Part shown: piece by piece, positions 1 to 8,086 of the stretch
How the letters are laid out: every line of letters starts with the position of its first letter
Numbering within the stretch: the stretch's first letter is position 1
From: Sphingomonas sp.
GTDB taxonomy: Bacteria > Pseudomonadota > Alphaproteobacteria > Sphingomonadales > Sphingomonadaceae
Length of the DNA stretch: 64,000 nt
NCBI RefSeq assembly: GCF_003248515.1
Contig: NZ_QFOB01000002.1
Span: 186,001 to 250,000, forward strand
Reading direction: 5' to 3'
Program-made: the position numbers and the translations under genes
Notes under the pieces: model-generated
Databases searched by the model: none
Told to the model about the DNA's origin: nothing
What the model saw: only the letters and a program-made list of their open reading frames with translations

Positions 1-447
1 CGTGTCGCCGTGATCGGTGTGCTCAACAAGCGCGACGGCACGTCCCGTGATCTCACGATGCGCCCGGGTGAAGCGAAGCGCGTTGGCCCGCTGATCGTGC
101 GCCTGCGCGCCTGCGATCAGACGGCGGACTGGGAGCCGGAACAGCTGACGGGCGCCTTCATCCAGGCCGATCTGCACGGGACGGACGGCCAGTGGCGGCG
201 GATCTTCTCGGGCTGGCTCTACAAGGAAAGCCCGTCGCTCAACGTGGTGGAAAATCCCTATTGGGATGTCTGGCCCAAGAGCTGCACGATGCGGCATGCG
301 GAAACCGGGCCGGCCACGGTGGTCGCCGGCTCTTCGCCGGGAACGGCCCGGTCGAGCGCGAAGAAGTCGGCCGATCCCGCCGCCAAGGCGCCCGCCGCAG
401 AAACGGCCGAGCCCAGGCCCAGCGCCTCGTCCAACAGCACGACATAA
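1..447 (+). CDS. DUF2155 domain protein, 5' partial
   Basis: The reading frame is already open at the first base of the window, so the start lies upstream; an internal GTG at position 10 is not needed as a start. The visible part carries the end of a DUF2155 domain: residues like KRVGPLIVRLRAC, the acidic/aromatic middle, and the closing PYWDVWPKSC segment. These proteins are small alphaproteobacterial envelope proteins of unknown biochemical role. After the domain there is a low-complexity Ala/Pro/Ser/Lys tail of about 50 residues. That tail is encoded opposite the 3' end of aat, so the two genes overlap convergently by 190 bases. The tail length is therefore the least certain part. Confidence 0.75.
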   Translation, partial: RVAVIGVLNKRDGTSRDLTMRPGEAKRVGPLIVRLRACDQTADWEPEQLTGAFIQADLHGTDGQWRRIFSGWLYKESPSLNVVENPYWDVWPKSCTMRHAETGPATVVAGSSPGTARSSAKKSADPAAKAPAAETAEPRPSASSNSTT

Positions 448-989
448 TCGGCCCGCCCGATCTCGATCGCGCCGAGCGAGGCGAGGTGGCTGGTCTGGAA
501 CTGGCAGTCGAGCAGACGAAAGCCTCCCACCCTGAGGCGGGCGACGAGATGCGCGAGCGCGACCTTCGAGGCATCAGTCGCGCGGCTGAACATGCTTTCG
601 CCGAAGAAGGCCGCGCCCAGCCTCACCCCATAGAGCCCGCCCACCAGCCGGCCATCCTCCCACGTTTCGATCGAATGGGCGTAGCCGCGCTGGTGCAATT
701 CGCCATAGGCGATCTCGATCTGCGGATTGATCCAGGTATCCGGCCGGGTCGGCGTCGGCTCGGCGCACATGGCGACGACGTCGCCGAAGGCGGCATCGGC
801 GGTGGTGGTGAAGCGGCCGGACCGGAGTGTCTTGGCCAGGCTGCGGGAAAGGTGGAAACGATCGAGCGGCAATATGCCCCGCTTCTTCGGCTCCACCCAG
901 AAGACATCATCCGTCTCGCGGCTGTTCGCCATCGGAAACACGCCGACCGAATAAGCGCGCAGCAGCAGATCGGGGTCCAGCTCGGCCAT
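258..989 (-). CDS. aat: leucyl/phenylalanyl-tRNA--protein transferase
   Basis: This enzyme transfers Leu or Phe from aminoacyl-tRNA to the N-terminal Arg or Lys of proteins, marking them for ClpS/ClpAP degradation (N-degron pathway), in the cytoplasm. The 243-residue protein is full length for the family. It shows the N-terminal YSVGVFPMA segment, FWVEPKKRGILPLD, and the core IETWEDGRLVGGLYGVRLG followed by FFGESMFSR and LLDCQFQTSHLASLGA, all family hallmarks. The ATG start begins MAELDPDLLLRAY, a typical N-terminus. The last 190 bases lie antisense to the tail of the DUF2155 gene. Identification is firm from these motifs. Confidence 0.95.
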   Translation of the reverse strand: MAELDPDLLLRAYSVGVFPMANSRETDDVFWVEPKKRGILPLDRFHLSRSLAKTLRSGRFTTTADAAFGDVVAMCAEPTPTRPDTWINPQIEIAYGELHQRGYAHSIETWEDGRLVGGLYGVRLGAAFFGESMFSRATDASKVALAHLVARLRVGGFRLLDCQFQTSHLASLGAIEIGRADYVVLLDEALGLGSAVSAAGALAAGSADFFALDRAVPGEEPATTVAGPVSACRIVQLLGQTSQ

Positions 990-1042
990 ATTCGCAGCCT
1001 AACCCTGAAGCCGGGCCGCTGCCAACGGTCGCGAGTGCCGGA

Positions 1043-1246
1043 TCAGCGATTCTGCCAGGGTTTCGCATCCATGATGTCCGGCGGCTCCATGCCGAGCGCC
1101 CGCATCGCCTCCCGCCAGCGGGCAAGCGCATCGTTATAATAATCGAAGATGCACGGGCAGCAGCCCCGCCCGCAGCATTCATGCGGCTCCGGCCGTGTCG
1201 GAGGAGGGGGAGGGGCGATGCTGCTTCGCGCGCCGGGCTTGCTCAT
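1043..1246 (-). CDS. small Cys-rich oxidoreductase-like domain protein
   Basis: This is a 67-residue protein starting at the ATG at 1246. After a Pro-rich stretch it carries the short motif PEPHECCGRGCCPCIFDYY followed by LARW. This matches the 'oxidoreductase-like' domain (PF09791 type), whose hallmark is a PEP-x-CCxxGCxPC core followed by an aromatic patch. Its role is unknown; the closely spaced cysteines could bind metal or act in redox. The frame continues upstream to another ATG at 1435, but that extension is Arg/Pro-rich with no domain, so I prefer the short start. The next gene on this strand is aat, about 50 bases downstream. Confidence 0.75.
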   Translation of the reverse strand: MSKPGARSSIAPPPPPTRPEPHECCGRGCCPCIFDYYNDALARWREAMRALGMEPPDIMDAKPWQNR

Positions 1247-1681
1247 GCGCAGCGCATTCCGGCTCTTCCGTCCGTCATCCCGGCGCGGGTCCGGGCCGAT
1301 TCCCGGCTGCCGTGGGCAATATGCCCCGGGGTGCGGGCCGTGCACCCCGGCCTGTGCCACACTGGCGGATGGGGATCTGAACGGGATGCGCGCAGCATTG
1401 GCCGCAAAGTAGCGATGATTGGCGCCGGTTTCCATTTAAGATGCCGAAATGGCTCGCGGCGTTATTTACATGCGTACTTTCCCCCGCTAACCGGCGCTCC
1501 ATGTCCGTCGCCACCATCAAAGCGATTAGCATCAAGCCGACCCGCGCGAGCGGGGCGGTCCGTGCTGCGCTGGGGCTTTCCCGCTAGGCGCACCGGACAC
1601 AGCCCCGCCGAAGCGCGGGGCGGCTCCCAAACGGGACCAACCACCTCCGCGCCTCCGCACCCACCAGGAGACGCATTTCCC
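1247..1681. other. 435-base intergenic region, no gene seen
   Basis: This stretch separates the divergent small Cys-rich gene and asd. It is GC-rich with several CCGG/GGCC clusters but no convincing ORF, tRNA or intrinsic terminator. The promoters of both flanking genes should be here. A Shine-Dalgarno-like AGGAG at 1666-1670 belongs to asd. Confidence 0.5.
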
Positions 1682-2731
1682 ATGACCAGCTTCCGTGGCC
1701 GCGATGGCCTTCCCAATGTCGGCGTCGTCGGTGCCACCGGCCTTGTCGGCACGATGATGACGAAGCTGCTGGCCGAGCGCGATTTCCCGCTCGATGGCCT
1801 GCGCCTGTTCGCGTCCGCCCGCTCGGCCGGATCCACCATCCGCTTCCGCGATCGCGACGTGGTGGTGGAAGATGCCGCCACCGCCGATTTCGCCGGTCTC
1901 GACATCGTCTTCTTCTCGGCGGGCGGCTCCACCTCGAAGGCGCTGGCGCCCAGGGTGGCGGCGGCCGGCGCGATCGTGATCGACAACAGCTCCGCCTGGC
2001 GCTCGGATCCGGAGGTGCCGCTGGTGGTGGCCGAGGTGAATCCCAAGGCCCTGCGCACCATTCCCAAGGGCATCGTCGCCAATCCGAACTGCACCACGAT
2101 GGCAGCCATGCCGGTGCTGAAGGTGCTGCACGAGGCGGCTGGCCTGAAGCGGCTGGTCGCCAGTACCTATCAGGCGGTGTCGGGCGGCGGCATGGAGGGG
2201 GTCGAAGTGCTGCGCGACCAGATCGCCTCGGGTGCCGCGGATTGCGACAGGCTGGCGATGGACGGTGCCGCGGCCGATCTCGGCCCCGTGCGCAAGTGGG
2301 CGGTGCCGATCGGCTACAATGTCGTGCCGCTCAATTATGTGCTGGGCGAGGATGGCTATACCGAAGAAGAGCTGAAGCTGCGCGACGAGAGCCGCAAGAT
2401 CCTCGATCTGCCGGATCTCACCGTTTCGGCCACCTGCGTCCGCGTGCCCGTCTTCACCGGCCATTCGATCTCGATCAATGCCGAGTTCGAGCGTGCCATT
2501 TCGGTGAATGCGGCGCTGGCGCTGTTGCAGGATGCGCCGGGCGTAGTCGTGAGCGAAGTGCCGAATCCGCTGGAGGCCACCGGCCGCGATCCCGTTTTCG
2601 TCGGCCGCGTCCGCCCCGATCCCACGGTGGCGAACGGCCTCGCTTTCTTCGTGGTGGGCGACAATCTGCGCAAGGGCGCGGCGCTTAACGCGGTGCAGGT
2701 GGCCGAGGTGCTCGTCGCCCAGCAGGGCTGA
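1682..2731 (+). CDS. asd: aspartate-semialdehyde dehydrogenase
   Basis: Asd catalyses NADPH-dependent reduction of aspartyl phosphate to aspartate semialdehyde, feeding lysine/diaminopimelate, threonine and methionine synthesis. The 349-residue protein has the N-terminal NADP-binding loop GVVGATGLVG, the SAGGSTSK phosphate-binding region, and the active-site cysteine in NPNCTT. STYQAVSGGGMEG and the late GHSISI segment holding the catalytic histidine are also present. I chose the ATG at 1682 because AGGAG sits 11 bases upstream and the N-terminus then matches the family. An open frame continuing far upstream has no domain content. It appears monocistronic, followed by a palindromic repeat and tRNA-Trp. 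Confidence 0.96.
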   Translation: MTSFRGRDGLPNVGVVGATGLVGTMMTKLLAERDFPLDGLRLFASARSAGSTIRFRDRDVVVEDAATADFAGLDIVFFSAGGSTSKALAPRVAAAGAIVIDNSSAWRSDPEVPLVVAEVNPKALRTIPKGIVANPNCTTMAAMPVLKVLHEAAGLKRLVASTYQAVSGGGMEGVEVLRDQIASGAADCDRLAMDGAAADLGPVRKWAVPIGYNVVPLNYVLGEDGYTEEELKLRDESRKILDLPDLTVSATCVRVPVFTGHSISINAEFERAISVNAALALLQDAPGVVVSEVPNPLEATGRDPVFVGRVRPDPTVANGLAFFVVGDNLRKGAALNAVQVAEVLVAQQG

Positions 2732-2737
2732 TGCGGT

Positions 2738-2816
2738 GATGCTCCTGCTGAAGCGGGAGCCCAGCGTTTCCGGGCGTCGCGTCCGGAAGTGCCGGGTTCC
2801 CTCATTCGCGGGAGCG
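2738..2816. repeat. bipartite palindromic intergenic repeat
   Basis: Two short hairpins flank a spacer: GCTCCTGCTGAAGCGGGAGC followed by CCAG, then CGGGTTCCC and a second GCGGGAGC. The same architecture, a CCC/GGG hairpin ending in CCAG and a partner starting CTGGGTTCC, recurs degenerately at 5965-6046. A half-element lies at 39050-39078. This looks like a dispersed non-coding repeat of the host genome. Confidence 0.5.
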
Positions 2817-2899
2817 CCGCCTCGGCGCGATCGTGCCAGCGGGATCGATGCCCTTGCGCGTTCCGTCGGGCGCCGCTATGCGCCCCTCCACCTCTGCGG

Positions 2900-2975
2900 A
2901 GGAGTGTAGCTCAGTTGGTAGAGCATCGGTCTCCAAAACCGAGGGCCGTGGGTTCGAGTCCCCCCACTCCTGCCA
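2900..2975 (+). tRNA. tRNA-Trp (anticodon CCA)
   Basis: A complete cloverleaf can be drawn. The acceptor stem AGGAGTG pairs with CACTCCT, the D arm is GCTCAGTTGGTAGAGC, and the anticodon loop CTCCAAA carries CCA. The T arm contains GGTTCGAGTCC, and the 3' CCA is encoded at 2973-2975. tRNA-Trp upstream of secE-nusG is a common arrangement in proteobacteria. Here a reverse-strand peptidase gene lies between them. Confidence 0.97.
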
Positions 2976-3057
2976 TTTTCGGCTGATCTTCCCCGAAAGG
3001 GGGCGCCAGCCGATCCCGCTTGGGAATGCGCGCATCGGCGCCTCCCCAGGCAGTCTC

Positions 3058-4953
3058 TCACATGCCGAAAGCCTTGCGCAGATGCGCGTCGCTTCGCTCC
3101 AGCAGATCCGCGCGGGCGGCCCCGTCCTCCAGCTGGTGATCCAGTTCGGGGAAGGTCAGCAGTTCCGGTTTCGCGCCCGCCGCTTCCAGCTTCGCCTTCA
3201 TCAGCGTAGACTCGGCATAGCTCACGTTGCTGTCCAGCGTGCCGTGCGCCAGCAGCACGGGCGCCTTGATCCTCGCCGCGTTCTGCGCGGGTGAGGCCTC
3301 CGCCATAGTCGGCCCCACATAATCTGTCATGATCCGGTGGTTGGACCAGTTGCGCGATTCCTCGCGCCAGGTCGCGAAATCCGTCACCGGGGCGATCGCG
3401 ACCACCGCCTTGAAAAGATCGGGCGCCATCACCGCCGATTGCAGCGCCGCATAGCCGCCATAGGACCAGCCGACGATCCCGATCCGCTTCGGATCGGCTA
3501 TGCCTTCCCGGATCAACCACTGGCCGGCGTCCACGACGTCCCCGATCGACGTGCGCCACGATTTGAAGCCATTTTCCATCTGGAAATCGTCGCCATAGCC
3601 TTCCGATCCGCGAAAGTTCGGCTGGAGCACGGCATAGCCCTTCGCCGCGAAATATTGGGGCAGCCAGTCGAAACCCCATTCGTCGCGCGCGGCCGGACCG
3701 CCATGCGGCATCACGATCGCCGGCAGCCCCTTGCCGGTGCTGCCCGGCGGCAGCGTGAGATAGGCGGGAATGGCGGTGCCGTCGCGCGTTGTCAGCGTGA
3801 TCGGCCGGACGGTGGCGAGCGTACGTTCCGCCAACTGCGGGCGCACCTCCAGCAGGCGCTTGAGCTGTTTGGTTCCCTTGTCGAACACATAATAGGTGCC
3901 GGGATCATTGTCCGATGCGGCGATCAGCAGCAGTTTGCTCTCATCCTCGCTCGCATCGACGATGCTGACGATCGGCGCCTGGGGCAGCGCCTTGCCCAGC
4001 GCGGCGCGCAGCGCCTTCAGGGCCGGATCGAAATAGACGATCTCGCGGCCGTCCGTCGCATAGCTGGCGCCGACGATGCGCCGCTTGCGGCCGATCCGCA
4101 CCAGTCCGTCCATGTCGACCTGCGGGTGCGAGAGGATGAGCGTTTCGGTGTCCGACCCATCCAGTGAATGCGTGTAAAGCGCCAGTCTCCCGTTCAGCTT
4201 TCGGAATCCGTAAGCGACGTTGCTCTCTGGATCGACCGCGAGCGGATTAAATCCCTCACGGGTTACAGAGTCATAATCACCCAGGGTTCGCCATTCACGC
4301 GAGTCCAGAGTTCGGTATCGGTATGTGTAGCCTCCCGTCGCCTGACCGGTTTGGCCGGCAATACGAATATAGCCTGTTATACGGACGGCCCCTTTGCCGT
4401 CTGTGATATATTCGGCCGCGTTGAGCCTCGGCTGTTCGACTGGTTCGGTCCGGAGACTCTGCCCGTCGATCTTCGAGACGCCAAGATAGTTACGATAGCC
4501 CGTAGCGATGAGGATCTGCCCCTCCGAGCCAGGTAGCCAATCGAGGACCGAGTCGACCTTCAGCATTTTCTGGTTGGCGCCAGATGTATCGACGAACACT
4601 AGGCGCCCATAAGAATAAGGTCGTGTGAAATCGGGAGATTTCTTCATTCCCCAGACGCTACAGACGAGGCGGCTGTTCGAGATCCACTTGCAGCCCGAAA
4701 GCCGGTCCGGCGTTCCCGGCACGGCCAGTGCCGGGCGCGGCGCGGCGCCTTCCTCGGTGCTCACGGTGAACAGGGTCGATCCCTGGCCCTTCGTGGGCAC
4801 GATGAAGGCCACCTTCATCCCGTCCGGAGAGAGGGATGCCTGTTCCACGCCGGGCCGCACGCCGAATGCTTCCGCCACCGGATCGGCCGCACGGGCCGTT
4901 CCGCCACCCACCGCGACGAGCGCGAGCAGCGCCGTCGCCTTCACCAGAACCAT
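3058..4953 (-). CDS. secreted S9 family peptidase (prolyl oligopeptidase type)
   Basis: This is a serine peptidase of the prolyl oligopeptidase/acylaminoacyl-peptidase family that cleaves peptides in the periplasm. I place the start at the ATG at 4953, which has GGGGGTAG just upstream and yields a good Sec signal peptide ending ...GGTARAA; a longer start at 4977 is possible. The first two thirds form a beta-propeller-like region. The C-terminal third is an alpha/beta-hydrolase with nucleophile motif GWSYGG near residue 494, an Asp in GTLDSNVSY, and a late His in ELDHQLED. The segment between about 4190 and 4660 has visibly lower G+C (53-57% on three hand-counted lines) than its surroundings, suggesting mosaic origin. 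The gene separates tRNA-Trp from secE. Confidence 0.9.
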   Translation of the reverse strand: MVLVKATALLALVAVGGGTARAADPVAEAFGVRPGVEQASLSPDGMKVAFIVPTKGQGSTLFTVSTEEGAAPRPALAVPGTPDRLSGCKWISNSRLVCSVWGMKKSPDFTRPYSYGRLVFVDTSGANQKMLKVDSVLDWLPGSEGQILIATGYRNYLGVSKIDGQSLRTEPVEQPRLNAAEYITDGKGAVRITGYIRIAGQTGQATGGYTYRYRTLDSREWRTLGDYDSVTREGFNPLAVDPESNVAYGFRKLNGRLALYTHSLDGSDTETLILSHPQVDMDGLVRIGRKRRIVGASYATDGREIVYFDPALKALRAALGKALPQAPIVSIVDASEDESKLLLIAASDNDPGTYYVFDKGTKQLKRLLEVRPQLAERTLATVRPITLTTRDGTAIPAYLTLPPGSTGKGLPAIVMPHGGPAARDEWGFDWLPQYFAAKGYAVLQPNFRGSEGYGDDFQMENGFKSWRTSIGDVVDAGQWLIREGIADPKRIGIVGWSYGGYAALQSAVMAPDLFKAVVAIAPVTDFATWREESRNWSNHRIMTDYVGPTMAEASPAQNAARIKAPVLLAHGTLDSNVSYAESTLMKAKLEAAGAKPELLTFPELDHQLEDGAARADLLERSDAHLRKAFGM

Positions 4954-5205
4954 TCTACCCCCAAAAGCTCGTCTCATCCCGCGACACGTCGATGCGGGAT
5001 CCCCTGAGCGAAACTAGCCGGGCGGAAGCGAGAGGCAAGACCGGCCATTCCGCCCGACCGGCACCCCAAGGGAGGCGTCTTGCGTCCGGAGCGCCAAAGG
5101 TCTATCTGGCCCGCCAATCCGAAAGCGTGGATGGATCGCACCGGCTCCGACGAGGACCGGGCGGCGGTCCCATGCCCGTTCAGGAATCAAGGAAGAAAGC
5201 GCGCC

Positions 5206-5406
5206 GTGGCGAAGGTCAGTCCCACAGAATTCATCCAGCAGGTGAAGGCCGAGACCGCCAAGGTCTATTGGCCGAGCCGCCGCGAGACGGTGATGACCGC
5301 CGTGATGGTGGTGGTGCTGACGCTTGTGCTCAGCATTTTCTTCTTCGTCGTCGATTGGAGCTTCAGCCGGATCGTCAAGTTCCTGCTGTCGCTCGTACAG
5401 GGTTGA
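5206..5406 (+). CDS. secE: preprotein translocase subunit SecE
   Basis: SecE is the small essential membrane subunit of the SecYEG channel. The 66-residue protein shows the amphipathic segment FIQQVKAETAKVYWPSRRET followed by one transmembrane helix rich in Val, Leu and Phe, as in single-helix SecE proteins. The start is a GTG at 5206 with AAGGA about 12 bases upstream. An ATG-initiated extension upstream lacks homology and is rejected. The stop is 15 bases before nusG, the conserved secE-nusG pair. Confidence 0.95.
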   Translation: MAKVSPTEFIQQVKAETAKVYWPSRRETVMTAVMVVVLTLVLSIFFFVVDWSFSRIVKFLLSLVQG

Positions 5407-5421
5407 GGCTCGTCTAGAACT

Positions 5422-5961
5422 ATGTCGCGCTGGTATATCATCCACGCTTATTCGGGCTTCGAGAACAAGGTGAAGGAGCAGATCCTCACCGACGCGACCC
5501 GGCTCGGCCTCGAAACGCTGGTCGAGGCGGTCGAGGTTCCGACCGAGAAGGTCACCGAGGTTCGCCGTGGCAAGAAGGTGACGTCGGATCGCAAATTCTT
5601 CCCGGGCTATGTGCTCGCGAAGCTGGCGATGAACGACGATGTCTATCACCTCGTGAAGAATACGCCGAAGGTGACCGGCTTCCTGGGATCCTCGGGCAAG
5701 CCGCAGCCGATCTCCGATGCGGAGGCCGCGCGCATCCTGAACACCAAGGAGGAGGCCGCCGCCGCCCCCGCCAAGACCAAGATCAAGGTCGATTTCGACA
5801 TTGGCGATTCGGTCAAGGTGCTGGACGGCCCGTTCGCGAGCTTCAACGGCGTGGTCGAGGAACTGGATTTCGATCGCAGCCGCGTGAAGGTTTCGGTTTC
5901 GATCTTCGGCCGCGCGACGCCTGTGGAACTGGAATTCGAGCAGGTCGAACGCGTCAAATAA
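5422..5961 (+). CDS. nusG: transcription termination/antitermination protein NusG
   Basis: NusG binds RNA polymerase to modulate elongation, Rho-dependent termination and coupling to the ribosome. The 179-residue protein begins MSRWYIIHAYSGFENKV, contains RKFFPGYVLAK and KNTPKVTGFLG of the NGN domain, then an Ala/Lys linker of about 20 residues. It ends in a KOW domain with GDSVKVLDGPFASFNG. Length and order match the family. It lies between secE and rplK in the canonical order. Confidence 0.97.
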   Translation: MSRWYIIHAYSGFENKVKEQILTDATRLGLETLVEAVEVPTEKVTEVRRGKKVTSDRKFFPGYVLAKLAMNDDVYHLVKNTPKVTGFLGSSGKPQPISDAEAARILNTKEEAAAAPAKTKIKVDFDIGDSVKVLDGPFASFNGVVEELDFDRSRVKVSVSIFGRATPVELEFEQVERVK

Positions 5962-5964
5962 GCA

Positions 5965-6046
5965 TTCCGGCATTCCCGCACATGCGGGGATCCAGAGTAT
6001 CAGGCGCTGCGCTCGCGGCCCTGGGTTCCAGCTTTGGCAGGAGCAT
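5965..6046. repeat. bipartite palindromic intergenic repeat (degenerate copy)
   Basis: Between nusG and rplK there is a hairpin CCCGCACATGCGGG followed by ATCCAG, a spacer with CGCTGCGCTCGCG, then CTGGGTTCC and a decayed second arm ending CAGGAGC. It shares its layout with the element at 2738-2816. Its position inside the nusG-rplK operon means it would be transcribed. Confidence 0.5.
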
Positions 6047-6115
6047 GTAGCGAGCAGATCCGCGGGAGGCAGGTTTCGGCCCGCCGTCAGCACCGCTAAG
6101 CCATAGGAGGTAATC

Positions 6116-6547
6116 ATGGCGAAGAAGATTACGGGTTACATCAAGTTGCAGGTGCCGGCCGGCAAGGCCAATCCGTCGCCGCCGATCGGCCCCGCGCTCG
6201 GTCAGCGCGGCGTGAACATCATGGAATTCTGCAAGGCGTTCAACGCGCAGACGGCTGGTGAAGCCGTCGGCACGCCGCTGCCGACCGTGATCACCGTCTA
6301 TGCCGATCGCTCTTTCTCGTTCGAGACGAAGACGCCGCCGGCGACCTATCTGATCAAGCAGGCCGCCGGCCTCAAGTCGGGTTCGAAGGAGCCGGGCAAG
6401 GTGTCTGCGGGCAAGATCAAGCGCTCGCAGATCTCCGAGATCGCGACCGCGAAGATGAAGGATCTGAACGCCAACGATATCGATGCGGCGACGAAGATCA
6501 TCGAAGGCTCCGCCCGCGCGATGGGCCTCGAAGTGGTGGAGGGCTGA
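6116..6547 (+). CDS. rplK: 50S ribosomal protein L11
   Basis: L11 forms the GTPase-associated stalk base on 23S rRNA, contacting elongation factors. The 143-residue sequence is textbook: MAKKITGYIKLQ, PSPPIGPALGQRGVNIMEFC, then SFSFETKTPPATYLIKQAAG and the C-terminal rRNA-binding domain ending near MGLEVVEG. A TAGGAGG Shine-Dalgarno sits 8 bases upstream. The rplA start follows 2 bases after the stop, implying coupled translation. Confidence 0.98.
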   Translation: MAKKITGYIKLQVPAGKANPSPPIGPALGQRGVNIMEFCKAFNAQTAGEAVGTPLPTVITVYADRSFSFETKTPPATYLIKQAAGLKSGSKEPGKVSAGKIKRSQISEIATAKMKDLNANDIDAATKIIEGSARAMGLEVVEG

Positions 6548-6549
6548 AC

Positions 6550-7248
6550 ATGGCCAAGCTGACGAAGAAGGCCAAGGCTCTGGCCACCACCATCGACCGC
6601 GAGAAGCTGTATGGCGTGAACGAGGCGATCGCCCTCGCCCGCACCAACGCCACCGCCAAGTTCGACGAGACGATCGAGGTCGCCCTGAACCTCGGCGTCG
6701 ATCCGCGTCACGCCGACCAGATGGTCCGCGGCGTCGTCAATCTGCCGAAGGGCACGGGCAAGGATGTGCGCGTCGCCGTCTTCGCGCGCGGCGCCAAGGC
6801 TGAGGAAGCCACGGCTGCCGGTGCCGAGATCGTCGGTGCCGAGGATCTTCTCGAGACGATCCAGGGCGGCACGGTCGATTTCGATCGCTGCATCGCGACG
6901 CCGGACATGATGGGCCTCGTCGGCCGTCTCGGCAAGGTGCTGGGTCCGAAGGGCCTGATGCCGAACCCGAAGCTCGGCACGGTGACGATGAACGTCGCGC
7001 AGGCCGTGAAGGACGCCAAGGGCGGCCAGGTCGAATATCGCGTCGAGAAGGCCGGCATCATCCACTCCGGCATCGGCAAGGCGAGCTTCCCGGCGGAAGA
7101 TCTGCGCGCGAATTTCGACGCGCTGGTCGATGCGGTGGTGAAGGCCAAGCCCACGGGCGCGAAGGGCAAGTACCTGAAGAAGGTTGCCATCTCCTCCTCG
7201 ATGGGCCCGGGCATCAAGGTTGACGTGACGGAAGTCGCGACGGCCTGA
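6550..7248 (+). CDS. rplA: 50S ribosomal protein L1
   Basis: L1 forms the mobile L1 stalk and in many bacteria represses its own rplK-rplA operon. The 232-residue protein shows the family segments ETIEVALNLGVDPRHADQM, RGVVNLPKGTGK, VLGPKGLMPNPKLGTVT and SSSMGPGIKVD. It directly follows rplK and precedes an intrinsic terminator at 7273. Unusually, rplJ-rplL are not next but about 8.6 kb away. Confidence 0.98.
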   Translation: MAKLTKKAKALATTIDREKLYGVNEAIALARTNATAKFDETIEVALNLGVDPRHADQMVRGVVNLPKGTGKDVRVAVFARGAKAEEATAAGAEIVGAEDLLETIQGGTVDFDRCIATPDMMGLVGRLGKVLGPKGLMPNPKLGTVTMNVAQAVKDAKGGQVEYRVEKAGIIHSGIGKASFPAEDLRANFDALVDAVVKAKPTGAKGKYLKKVAISSSMGPGIKVDVTEVATA

Positions 7249-7272
7249 GCCTTAAAGCCTCAGTGAAACGGG

Positions 7273-7307
7273 AAGGGCCGGGGAGTGATCCCCGGCCCTT
7301 TTCTTTT
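7273..7307 (+). terminator. intrinsic terminator of the secE-nusG-rplK-rplA operon
   Basis: A 10-bp perfect stem, GGGCCGGGGA with TCCCCGGCCC, encloses a GTGA loop and is followed by TTTTCTTTT. It lies 25 bases after the rplA stop. This cleanly closes the operon, so rplJL must have its own promoter. Confidence 0.93.
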
Positions 7308-7363
7308 GGCGCTGCCGGACGGCATTCATGGCGCATCTATGCTGATGCATGCGTTGATGGGCG

Positions 7364-8083
7364 ATGCGCACACCCGCCCGTGACAGGATCCTGGCCGGAG
7401 CCGGCACCGCCGCCATCCTGGCCTCGGCGGCCGCCTTGCTGCTGGGTGCGTTCGATGTGCCGGTCACGCGGATACGGGAAACCGCGCTGGCGCTGGTCGA
7501 CGTGCGCACGCCCATTCCGCCTGCGCCTCGCGCCAGGCCAGTGGCTCTTCGGGAACGCGCGAAGGGCGCCCCATCGCCACGCAACCTGAAGAACAAGGCG
7601 ACCGAGATCGTCGCTGCCCCGCCGGTCCTGCCGGTCGCGCCGCCACCTCTGGTCGCCGCGCCCGCGCCCGATATCGGCATGGCAGCCAATTCCGGCGCAT
7701 CCGATCGGCCCGGTCCCGGGCGAGGGGCGGGCGGCCAGGGCGAGGGCGCTGGAGGAGGCGGCCGGGGCGGTGACGGCGATGGCACGCCCCCGCGCTGGAT
7801 CCGGGGGCGCCTGTCCTTCCGCGATCTTCCGGCGGATCTGCGCGCGACGGGCTGGAACGGAAAGGTCGGCGTCCGCTATGCCGTCGGCACGGACGGGCGC
7901 GTCACCGATTGCCGGATCGATCGCACGAGCGGCATTCCGGTCGTCGATGGTCTGACCTGCCGCCTGATCGAAGATCGCTTCCGCTTTCGCCCCGCGCGGG
8001 ACGAAGACGGAAGCCCGGTCCGATCCGTGATCGTCGAGAGCCACGAATGGATCGTCCAGCGCGAACCGGACGAGCCGGGTTGA
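7364..8083 (+). CDS. TonB family protein (energy transducer-like)
   Basis: The 239-residue protein has a single N-terminal membrane helix (about residues 10-30, AGTAAILASAAALLLG). A long Pro/Ala-rich periplasmic linker follows, then a Gly-rich stretch (GRGAGGQGEGAGGGG). The C-terminal TonB-like domain includes VGVRYAVGTDGRVTDCRI, SGIPVVDGLTC and a final W. It would link the inner membrane to outer-membrane receptors. No exbB or exbD is adjacent, so it depends on unlinked partners or serves a specialised role. The two Cys in the C-terminal domain are likely paired. Assignment to the TonB C-terminal family is reasonably firm; which receptor it serves is unknown. Confidence 0.75.
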   Translation: MRTPARDRILAGAGTAAILASAAALLLGAFDVPVTRIRETALALVDVRTPIPPAPRARPVALRERAKGAPSPRNLKNKATEIVAAPPVLPVAPPPLVAAPAPDIGMAANSGASDRPGPGRGAGGQGEGAGGGGRGGDGDGTPPRWIRGRLSFRDLPADLRATGWNGKVGVRYAVGTDGRVTDCRIDRTSGIPVVDGLTCRLIEDRFRFRPARDEDGSPVRSVIVESHEWIVQREPDEPG

Positions 8084-8086
8084 GCG

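Noticed and set aside
827..1681. N-terminal extension of the asd frame
   Set aside because: The extension has no homology and crosses other genes; a good ribosome site and the conserved N-terminus put the asd start at 1682.
2900..4977. Possible integrated island next to tRNA-Trp
   Set aside because: No integrase, no second copy of the tRNA 3' end, and only one gene is inserted; kept as an observation on the peptidase instead.
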